From: Haliclystus octoradiatus | Lineage: Eukaryota; Cnidaria; Staurozoa; Stauromedusae; Haliclystidae | DNA: 64,000 bases | Direction of reading: 5' to 3' | Assembly (NCBI GenBank): GCA_916610825.1 | Contig: OU744449.1 | Coordinates: 20,615,344-20,679,343 of the forward strand | In this document: positions 15,301-27,300 of the stretch, piece by piece | Numbering within the stretch: the first letter of the stretch is position 1 | Layout: every line of letters starts with the position of its first letter | Notes under the pieces: generated by a model | Seen by the model: only the letters and a program-made list of their open reading frames with translations | What the model was told of the DNA's origin: nothing | Database searches by the model: none | Translations under genes and position numbers: made by a program

Positions 15301-18300
15301 ATATTAAAAAAAAAGAAAAATCGTTGATAAAAGGTTTCCGAACGGCGGATTTGAACTGACGACCCTGAAATTATTATACCAGAGCACTAACCAATTAGCC
15401 ACTGCGTTACTTACTGACATAAGCGCTTTGACTGACCTTATCAACAAACCTACTGCTTCGACAACGTATTATTGAACAAGGCCGACCCACGCGCGTGTAT
15501 TGAATTTCAAATTATATATATAATCTGAAAATATTATGATATGATACTATATGAGCCTATATTTTTGATCTTTGCAATCTCAGCAAGTATGCCTGTGATT
15601 TTCATGGCAGTCTATCAAAATACTAAGAGTTCGTTGAAAATAAAATTTTATAAGTAAAAAAAAGATCTGAAAAATTGGTCTGATAGGGGTTCTTGTTATC
15701 AAATTTTCCAGAATAATAGCATCAACATTCTTTTAAAAGGAAATAAAATTCTATAATAAATCGCTATACTAATTCGATATTGATATTATGTTACATCTTG
15801 TCGTCAATATTTCTACGCGCTATTTATAACATTACAGATGTCGAATGAAAGGAAAGATGATTATGAATAAATTAATTATTTTGATAGGAAAACGAAAACA
15901 ACTCATTTTGCCAGATTCGTGATATGCATATTTATTCAGAATTTATTGAAACGTACGCGATGGTTTATAGAGTTGAAATGTTTAGTGCAGCTTCAAAGAT
16001 ATATAATACCACAGCCGATGGTAATATTTAAATGCTCATGTTATGATGTCTGACGAAAAGGATAATTTACTATGTAGAAAATGAATCTACTTTACCATGC
16101 ATTTGATCACGATATGAAATGATCATTTTTGTCAGAATTATTTCGAATAAAAGACAATCTTTATTTTATTCTTATCGGGCGTACATTCTCCTTCGATAAA
16201 ATATGGTTGTTAACTTATTATTGATTGGTGTATTAACTCAGAGAACCCGCTATTATGTATTTAAATGTTGTTCGGAGATTATGCCGCTCGTATAGTTTTT
16301 ATTTGGATCTCATTTGGAAAATGGTAAGTTGTATTTTAATAAATATTGTTTGCTATGATCGATTATTTCATGCAACCTTTTCGCTTTTTATTTTTGTAAC
16401 ACAAGGTTTGTTACACTCATCCAAACTGTATTAACTATTTAAAAGTGTTTTTAAATTATGTTTTTGTGCTTTTAAATTCAAAGCAAAATTTTTGAACGCT
16501 GAAAATATTATAATTATTATTGTTTATCACAAATCATACGCTCAATTCAATTTAACTTTGTTAAATTTGATATACCTGAAATTAACTTTATTAAATGTTG
16601 ATCAACGATAATAACAAGACACCGCTATTTTTATTCTCAAAACTGTAGTAACATACTGTGTCTTATTCGTATAGCAAGTCAACAAAATGAAATTTTAATT
16701 TTAATCGATGCCTATAATTCCTTCGTTAATTATGGAAGCAAAATCTGAAAATAAAAGCCTGCCTGCTCAAATCCAAATGATTCATGTTTTTATATTAAAT
16801 AATAAATTATAGAAATACTTTTGTGCAATGCCTTAATTGATTCTAAACTCTGTAATTTTAGACTGTAGACAGATAATCTCTTCGATCTTTGAATATTTTT
16901 CGAATTAGTCGAACGCCAACGTCATTTTGAAAATTCTTGCAAGTTAATTTGTTTTTATGCCCCGCGATAGATTGTTCATTTCAAAACAGATTGTTTGCTC
17001 AGTGTTCTCACAAATTATATATCAAAATAGCCTTTTTAAAAGTGAAATGTTTTATATCTCGATTTTGATAAAAGTAATGAATGGCATTTTGTTTCATTAA
17101 TAAATTAAATTAAGACCTAAAGTCTCTTTAATTTTCATAGCGTTTGTGCCGCGCTATATGTATTGCTGATATCAACACTACATGAAATAGGTCTACGTTT
17201 CTTTGATTTCAAAAAAATATTTTGTTTGGCATAGTTATACTGGTAATTCAATGTAATTCAGTATTTCGTATTGTTTTAATTATCATAAAACTGATTCATT
17301 TTCAAGTTTCACTTGCTCAAACAATTTACACGCAGCTTTTAAATTCAAAGCAAAATATTTTTGTTCTGGGGATTTCAATTTGAATTCGATTTGGCTGCCC
17401 GCTAGATTATCGACCTATGAAATTTTTCAAAATCTCTGAATTTTTTAATGCAAGGATATCAAATAAATTATCAGATGAAGTATATTATTTTAAAACAACG
17501 TCATAGACCCATACTTTTCATACAACAAATTTGTTACTGTACACGGTTATCTCGACACAAATGTTTGCATAATTTCCCGACAACGGATTATCCGTATTAT
17601 ATCGCCAGTAAGACGTACATAAGTCGCGGACAGACACAGAAATATCGAAATATCGAAATATCGAAATATAGAAATATAGAAATATAGAAATACTAGCAAT
17701 GAGTGTAGTCCATAATGGACCTTCTATGATAAAACTTTCAGATCACTTATAATTAAACAATTGACTAAGCTTTCTATCGCTGTATAATACGGAGTATGAA
17801 CTCTGGAGGAGAACATGAGACACAATACGCATTGAAACGATGTAGCATTAATCAATACATCTTAATCATTCCTTTAATAAAAATTTAATTTATTTCACAT
17901 CAATTGAGTCGATTGAAATGTATAATTTAACGTAGCTTTGTCTACATAGAAAAACTTTATTTTATGTGTTGAAAGGAAGCCAGAACACATTAATTATTAT
18001 AAATTACAAATACTCAGTCAAATTTCGAAATCTGAAACTATCCATAAAAAATCACTTCAAATCCGATCAGATCCGAAGACCTAAAATATTAACCCGAATC
18101 TGACCCGACACGATCGGATCGCGTTCGGTTCGAATTCATAAATCTTTATTGCAATATATACAACACTAATGTGGTGTTCACAAAATAACGCCGTCAAGGT
18201 GTGGCCGGTCAAACTCGTGGCATTGCATGCAATATATTCAGCATTAAATTAATTTAGCTTCGACAAAACACATGGTCCACTAATTTCTGTTATTAACATG

Positions 18301-21300
18301 ATCAAGCGATATCTTTTGTTAATTAACAGTGATTTACTGCTTCATATTAAAAAAAAAATCAGAAAAATCGTTGATAAAAACTGCCGAATGGCAGATTTGA
18401 ACTTACGACCCTGATTTTGTAATACCAGAGCATTAACCAATGAGCCAACCCCTTACATACTGTTGTACGCGCCTTGACTGTACTAATCAACAAACCTATT
18501 GCTTCGACAACGTATTACTGAACAAGGCGACAGCGCGTGTATTGATTTCAAACTATATATATAATCTGATAATATTATGATATGATAGTATATGAGCCTA
18601 TATATTTTTGATCTTTGCAATCTCAGCAAGTAGGCCTGTGATTTTCATGGCAGTCTATCAAAATACTAAGAGTTCGTTGAAAATAAAATTTTAAAAGTAA
18701 ACAAAAGATGTGAAATGTTGAACTCATAGTGCTTCTTGTTATCAAATTTTCCAAACTAATAGCATCAACATTCTTTTAAAAGGAAATAAAATTCTATAAT
18801 AAATCGCTATACTAATTCGATATTGATATTATGTTACATCTTGTTGTCAATATTTCTACGCGCTATTTATAATACATTACAGATGTCGAATGAAAGGAAA
18901 GACGATTATGAATAAATTAATTATTTTGATAGAAAAACGAAAACAACTCATTTTGCCAGATTCGTGATATGCATATTTATTCAGAATTTATTGAAACGGA
19001 CGCGATGGTTTATAGAGTGGAAATGTTTAGTGCAGCTTCAAAGATATAAAATACCATAGCCGATGGTAATATTTAAATGCTCATGTTATGATGTCTGACG
19101 AAAAGGATAATTTACTATGTAGAAAATGAATCTACTTTACCATGCATTTGATTACGATATGAAATGATCATTTTTGTCAGAATTATTTCGAATAAAAGAC
19201 AATCTTTATTTTATTCTTATCGGGCGTACATTCTCCTTCGATAAAATATGGTTGTTAACTTACTATTGATTGGTGTATTAACTCAGAGAACCCGCTATTA
19301 TGTATTTAAATGTTGTTCGGAGATTATGCCGCTCGTATAGTTTTTATTTGGATCTCATTTGGAAAATGGTAAGTTTTATTTTAATAAATATTGTTTGCTA
19401 TGATCGATTATTTCGTGCAACCTTTTCACTTTTTATTTTTGTAACACAAGGTTTGTTACACTCATCCAAACTGTATTAACTATTTAAAAATGTTTTTGAA
19501 TTATGTTTTTGTGCTTTTAAATTCAAAGCAAAATTTTTGAACGCTGAAAATATTATAATTATTATTATTTATCACAAATCATACGCTCAATTCAATTTAA
19601 CTTTGTTAAATTTGATATACCTGAAATTAACTTTATTAAATGTTGATCAAAGATAATAACAAGACATCGCTATTTTTATTCTCGAAACTGTAGTAACATA
19701 CTGTGTCTTATTCGTATAGCAAGTCAACAAAATGAAATTTTAATATTAATCGATGCCAGTATAATTCCTTCGTTAATTATGGAAGCAAAATCTGAAAATA
19801 AAAGCCTTGCTGCTTAAAACCAAATGATTCGTTTTTTTATATTAAATAATAAATTATAAAAATACTTTTGTGCAATGCCTTGATTAATTCTAAACTCTAT
19901 GATTTTAGACTGTAGACAGATAATCTCTTCGAACTTTGAATATTTTTCGAAATAGTCGAACGCCAACGCCAATTTGAAAATTCTTGCAAATTAATTTGTT
20001 TTTAAGCCCCGCGATAGATTATTCATTTCAAAACAGATTGTTTGCTCAGTGTTCTCACAAATTATGTATCAAAATAGCCTTTTTAAAAGTGAAATGTTTT
20101 ATATCTCGATTTTGAGAAAAGTAATGAACGGCATTTTGTTTCATTAATAAATTAAATTAAGACCTCAAGTCTCTTTAATTTCATAGCGTTTGTGCCGCGC
20201 TATATGTATTGCTGATATCAACACTACATGAAATATGTCTACGTTTCTTTGATTTCAAAACATATTTTGTCTGGCCTAGTTATACTGGTAATTCAATGTA
20301 ATTCAGTATTTCGTATTGCTTTAATTATCATAAAACTGATTCAGTTTCAAGTTTCACTTGTTCAAACAATTTACACGCAGCTTTTAAATTTAAAGCAAAA
20401 TATTTTTGTTCTGGAGATTTCAATTTGAAGTCGATTTGGCTGCCCGCTAGATTATCGACCTATGAAATTTTTCAAAATCTCTGAATTTTTTAATGCAATG
20501 ATATCAAATAAAATATCAGATGAAGTATATTATTTTAAAACAACGCCATAGACCCATACTTTTCATACAACAAATTTGTTACTGTACACGGTTATCTCGA
20601 CACAAATGTTTGCATAATTTCCCGACAACGGATTATCCGTATTATATCGCCAGTAAGACGTACATAAGTCGCGGACAGACACAGAAATATCGAAATATAG
20701 AAATATAGAAATATTGTGATATATAAACAGACAGTATTATGTATATATAAGTGATAGAAATATTGTGATATATAAACAGACAGTATTATGTATATAAGTG
20801 ATTGTGATATATAAACAGACAGTATTATTAATATAAGTAGATAAGTAGATAGAAATATTGTGATATATAAACAGACAGTATTATTAATATAAGTAGATAG
20901 AAATATTGTGATATATAAACAGACAGTATTATTAATATAAGTAGATTATGATAATAACGATATGTCTCAAATAATTGATTAGTTGCAAATTGCCTGTTTT
21001 TTACATTATTTTTTAACAAATTGAAAATCGATTTCATCTATCCATATTAACACAATAAAAGTGAATAATTATACAAATATCCTTGTTTCATTGTTTAAAA
21101 CATTTCAGAAGTTATTTATCAGTCCATGAACATTATATGGCCCCAATTTTCATGAATATGATTTTAAAATGCCATGAAAATTTGGGGCCAGTTAACGTTC
21201 ACAAACTGTTCATGAACTGTTCAATGAACTATTCATGAACTCCTGAACTGTTTTTCGCAGGATTGGAGTTCCTGTTTCCTTCTACCATAAAGCCAATATT

Positions 21301-24300
21301 GCATTCCTGTTACTTAGAAACCTCTTTCCCCATTAACTACAATTAACAATTAGTACACAGGTTTCACTGTAGGTTGGCTTAGCTAAAACGTATTAATAAT
21401 CAACACTGATTTGCATATGTATATTATTTCCCTTAGATGTGTCTCCAAAGCCCAATCTGTGTTTAATGGTAATATATCATTCGATTTAATGTTTGGTCAT
21501 CCAAATCAGAACATGAAATCTTGGATGGAGGAGCTTCACAAGGTGAATTTAGCTGGTTGATACATTTATGTAATGTCCTTGTGGATCTGACTATTCAGAA
21601 TGTGTTTCTGAACATTTGTATATTAAATTCTATGAGTGATTGAAAACAAAATTCAAAACCTCCATTCCAAATATCAATTGTAACATGGGTGAATTTTGAT
21701 TTCAGTTTTCAAAGCCATATGCCCAAAATCTTGAATACCTATCAGGAACACCTATTAATTTCTTTTAGCGGATTATTGTATATCTTACATATGATGTTGA
21801 TACAGCTGTTCGGCGCTCGTTTGTGCCTTCTGATCTAAAATTGAATCCAGGGGCTTCGAAATAGTTGCTTGTATACTTCAAGTCTGTTATATGGTTAAAA
21901 TAATTAAACCGGTACTCTGGTAGGTAGATTTGGATCATACAAAAAGTATTAGATTTTACAAATCCCATCCAATCGACATGCTACTAACTTGATACTGATT
22001 CTTTTCATTTTTCATTTACCCACAAACTGGGTAATCTAGTAGCTTTTTTTACCGGGATGGCTGGCTACTTGGTTAGTGTGTTTTGTAGCGTATGTGAGTT
22101 TAATGGCCGAATTATCCTCCAGACGCCAACCAATAGAGCTCCTGCCAGGGATTGGACCTAACCCCTGCGAAAAACAGTTCAGGAGTTGTCGAACATTTCA
22201 TAAAACAGTTCTAGAATGTTAAATGGTCCCTATTTTCATAAACTGTTAATGTGCTGCTCACGAACTGGTCATGAACAGTTTATGAACTCTCACGGGCAGT
22301 TCATGGATCAGTTAATTAACAGTTCATGAAAATTTAGGGCCATTTAACATTCATGAACTGTTCATGAACTCCTGAAAAGCTTTATGCAGTAGATAAGACC
22401 CTGCAGGCTAAGTTTCAACACCCTAACAACTACGCTACAGCCTGATTCTTTCTGATATTATAACCATATGCTTGCTGTTAATTTCTTGAGGTTATAAATC
22501 TTAATCTCAGTCATGTCTCCCTCTACCAATTAACAATGGAGAAGGGAACACCGATGCAAAAGCAAAATTCAGCAGGAGAACTGGTTTGTATCCATTTGAA
22601 ATATATATAAAATGATAATATCAATTTCAAATTCCTGTTAATCAAATCCTACCAGTAATCGTTTGCTACTTTATGGAAACTTTTTGATATTTGATTACTT
22701 TAGGAACTACCTACAGCAGATGAAACCGCATCGATGTATAATTTTGCAGTTCAGGTATTTCTTTATGAAAATAAGCATAGTTATATTTCAACTTGCATAA
22801 GAAATCCAGCGTTACACAACCTCATCTTTGAATCCTTATGAATTATTCTTCAAGAAAGTCCTTAAAAATGTTGAAACAGTACATGAACGTTAAATGGCCC
22901 AATTTTCATGAACTGTTCATGCATAGAATCATTACATGTTCATAAACTGGTTATGGAACTCAAGCAATTTATCATTCACAAATGTACATGATCTCATTAA
23001 AGGTATATCTTTGACCATCGTGTCATTGAACACTGCAGGCACACACTTCTTTTAAAGTGAATGGCATTTCTTAAGCCAAAAATAGTGAATCAGTGCATTG
23101 AAGCTATGTATTCAAAGACCGAGCATAAACGAAGGGTCTATTTGACCGGCAGTCGCAGCCATTATGGATTCAACTGCGTGTGCGCCGACATTCAATTACG
23201 TCATTCACTCGATCATATGCCTCACTCGTCCCAGAATTAGGGTTAGGTTTAGGGTCCGATCACGTGATCCACCCATAAGGGTTAGGGTCAAGTCAATGGA
23301 TAACAACGCGGTCGAGATTGAATTTATTCCTGTTTCATAAGCTCTCGTCGGTTGGCGTAGCTCATTCGGATTTAGTCTGACAAGAGTGCAGGTTATGCCG
23401 GTTCGAGTCCAGGTCGATCCAAAGTTTTAATTTATTTTCATTATTTGTATTCCAAAATGTTTATAAGTTACTGTTCGTTCATTATACGCATGCGTTGGTA
23501 TCCATAATGGCTGCGACTGCCGATCAAATAGTCATAGCGGAGCATAAATGCTGCTGCTCAATTTTTATGTCTATGCAGTGGCTGCATCATGAACTGAGGT
23601 TGTTTAGCATGGTGTAAAAACTAGCTAGATCTCTAGCATACTCAATAAAATAATTTTCTGGTAGTCGGCCTTGAGAGTTATCCCATCCCTAACCCTATCA
23701 TCTATGAAACACATTTAAAAAAGTTCATGAACAGTTAATAAACAGAACTCACATAATCCATGGTCCTTTGTGTCAAATTCAATGGATTATTACTCATATC
23801 CGCCCACGTTTGTATTTATAGGTATAGATAATTTTGTCTTTCTTCGAATGTTATTAATTTAATCATCATTTTATCAAGTTTTTAGAGAATGCTGGTCTTT
23901 ATCGATATGAAATTGCCAACTTTGCAAAGAAGGTGATGTAACTGAATCTTATCATTCAATTAAAGTATATTATTCCCAAGATTTTATATTATGTTTCATT
24001 TGGAGTTCATCAAGATTTAAACAAGCTATCATGTAATTGTTCATGAAAATTGGGGCCATTTATCGCTCATGTTCTATTCATTACCTGTTCTTGAAAGTTG
24101 GGGCCATTTAACGTTTATGTTCTATTCATGAACTGTTCATAAAATTTGGGCCATTCAACGTTCATGTTCTATTCGTGAACTGTTCATGAAAATTGGGCCC
24201 ATTTAACGTTAATGTTCTATTCATCAACTGTTCATAAAAATCGGTGCCATTTAACGTTCCTATTCTATTCATGAACTGTTTATAAAAATTGGGGCCATTT

Positions 24301-27300
24301 AGCGTTCATGTTCTATTAATGAACTGTTCATGAAAATTGGGGCCATTTAACGTTCCTATTCTATTCAAACTGTTGATAAAAAATTTTGATAAAAATTGGG
24401 GCCATTTAACGTTCTTCATGTTCTATCAATGAACTGTTCATGAAAATCGGGGCCATATAATTCATGAACTCCTGAACTGTTTTTCACAGGGATACTGTAG
24501 TTACAATTTTGTATTGTAGTATAATCTTATTTGTAATAAAATCTGTACTAGAACAATGAGCTGTTGTATTTGCAGGGTTTTGAAAGTCGTCATAATACAT
24601 CATATTGGCGTGGAGTACCTTATATTGGTATTGGACCAGGTAAGACTTTCACAGTGTAGAATAGCGATTGGATATAGGGTTGACTGTATGTCCAATATTC
24701 ATAGCCATAATAAGTTGTTAGCTGCAACGTCTAAGTTCTACTTTCATAGAAATTTAATTATAGCCTAAAACAAGGTTCATAAAGTCGGCTAAATGAAGTC
24801 AACATTTTTACAGTCATTTTACAACATTTGATTGATTTTTGTAAATGTTGTGAGAATGCTGGCTGGGGTGGCCAAATGAAGCCGGCATATTCACAACATC
24901 CAGTGCCAGAAAGAAATTTTCTAAAAGGGTAAATCAACTCTGTGGTTTGATTTAAATTATTCATATTATTCGTTCTCAATAATATTGTTTTGGCTTCCCA
25001 TATTTTCTCTGATGTGCGGGCAATTGTAATTTCAATCTCAAGACACTTTAACAATCACTCTCTTTTGAATAGTAAGTACTTTCTTTGTCACTATGAATGA
25101 AAGTTATATGAACTTTCCTTCTTTCATTGTAGAAATGGTAAAATTCCTCGAAAATTTTGACCAACCCAATTTTGACGTGTTTTACATTTTTCCAGCCAGC
25201 ATTTGATGAAAATTTCACAACAGCGATGTTTTGAAAATGCTGAAAAAATGTTGGGTTCATTTGGCCTTGACTTAATATCTTCAGATTGCATAAATTTGAC
25301 TAACCCCTCCACTTCCATGATAATTAGGCTTATAGCTTGTAGTTTGTTGCTAATGCAATAGTGTATCACGTATAAACTGTCGTACAAATCTTCTTTTCCA
25401 GGTGCACATGGCAGGTATGGAATCACGTATTTTAAATTGCATTATACACTGTGTACAGTGAACCCTGTATATAACAGCCGGCATTGAGAGGTAGATAAAT
25501 TGACCACTATGGACATGTGGCCTTTGTATACAGGGTTGATTCAATAGAAAATAGGTGGCTGCATTATAGAGGAGACCGTTATAACAGGTCTGACTCTACT
25601 GAGGTAATTAGTTGAGTTCATGAACAGTTCATGAACTGTACAAACTGCCGTGAACTGTTCATAAACTCTAAGAGGGCCAATTTGCATGCACAATTTTTTA
25701 CGAACTGGTCATCAAATTTGAACATTTAACATTCATGAATTATTTCCAGAGGGAATACTATTAATCTGCTTTATATTTGCTCTTCTGGATTAAGTTCTGA
25801 GCTTGGTTTTGATGCTTCTATTTGAAACATGAGAAGAATCTTAGCTATATTTAGACTATATGTACCGATATGAAACTCCATTCATTACCTTTTCCACCTT
25901 GAAATCCATTGCAATTAATATGCAGATCTTACAAAGAGTGTCCGCTTTATAGAAGTGGTCGCTATGACAAGTTTTACTGTAGATATCTTTGATTTCAAAC
26001 TAATTTCGAAAATTGCCTTCTTGTTGTTTGCTGTTTGCACATCAACTGATAGAAATTTAAAGCTCAAAATGTTTACCTTGACTTGTTGCACTTTTCATGC
26101 CTTAATTACTTTGGCAAGTTTTTTTTAGATAAACGGATATGTTATTTTTGAGAAATAAGCATTTGAAAAAGTGAGAGTTCAAATTGCAGATTGCAGAAAA
26201 CCTTTGTGATATCTTAGAAGAACTTTTGACATTAGGAATATGCTAAACGTATCTCAAAGGAAATCATATTAAATTAATATTTTGTTTTTGAAATTGGAAC
26301 TATGGAAAGATTTATTGCCTGCGAGTTGAATTTTTAGAAAATTTTTGACTAATCAGATATGAATGAAAATTTTAGTGAATGAAACATGGTTGAACCAGCA
26401 ACTTGATCAGAAATAATTGAAGATGATGCAGATTGATCTACATTATCACAAGATATATTTAGCAAGCTTTAACATCTTGGCCATCATTGGATCTTTCTAA
26501 TATTCTTACAGTCTCCAAGTGAGTTTAGGCTATTTTAATGGTAGGAGCAGGATTGAACAAAAGTAGGAATCCTACATTCTGGAACGTTAGAGCAAGTTGA
26601 GAAGAAAATTGATATTTTTAATGATTTATTGGTCAAACATCAACAAAAAATTCAGAAGAAAATGTTGAAATGCCTCTAGGATTCGAGAAGGCTGCACCTT
26701 TTCTCGGACCTTGAGCAGTTGTAGGCACTGCCTAATGTGATGAATTCAAATCAAATTATTCAAATTTTGTGTAGAATTGTTACGAAAGATGGTATGAAGA
26801 GAATTTCAACAATCCAAACACTTAGCCCAAATCAATGGATGAAACAGGTCGGTTTTGGTTTAAAAACGAATTTTTAGATTTAGTTGATGTAAAAAAAGAT
26901 TCCAAATAATTCGAAATAGTATGATACTTATCACATAAATGTTCCTGTTAAAAAAGCAAGTCTATTATAAACAAGTCTTATGGTACCCGCATTAATATAA
27001 TTGGGGTTAAATGGAATTTTACCGAGGTTAAACCATCATATTTAAATTGCGTATATTGTGAGCTATTACTTTGTAGGTTAGAGGAAGGGGCTTGGTATTG
27101 AGGCTCAGGTTCACAGGAGGGGGTAGGTATTACGCAGTGGGTCATCTAATCTACTTTACAGTTTTCTTGGGCGTTTTATTCATTCCTTGCTTTGCCAGCT
27201 TGCTGCTTAGTTCATTTCAGCCAACTTCCGCAAGTTGTAAATTTATTTTGATACTGCTTTAATTGAGATCATATTTACTGTTATCATGCTATGCCAATGA

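Noticed and set aside
21706-21768. Possible terminal exon FSKPYAQNLEYL after RSAD1 exon c
   Set aside because: It keeps phase but ends in a stop and does not match the family, while exon d at 22491 continues the HemW motifs.
23240-23300. TTAGGG-like motifs as an interstitial telomere
   Set aside because: Only a few imperfect copies, inside a small transposable element.
23346-23422. Functional tRNA gene
   Set aside because: An acceptor stem can be drawn with wobble pairs, but the T stem and anticodon arm do not pair properly.
24025-24491. CRISPR-like array of ~60-bp repeats
   Set aside because: The repeats run into one another without unique spacers, and the host is eukaryotic.
24758-25544. 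Overlapping minus-strand ORFs
   Set aside because: They are antisense to RSAD1 introns and the GAHGR microexon, with no domain.
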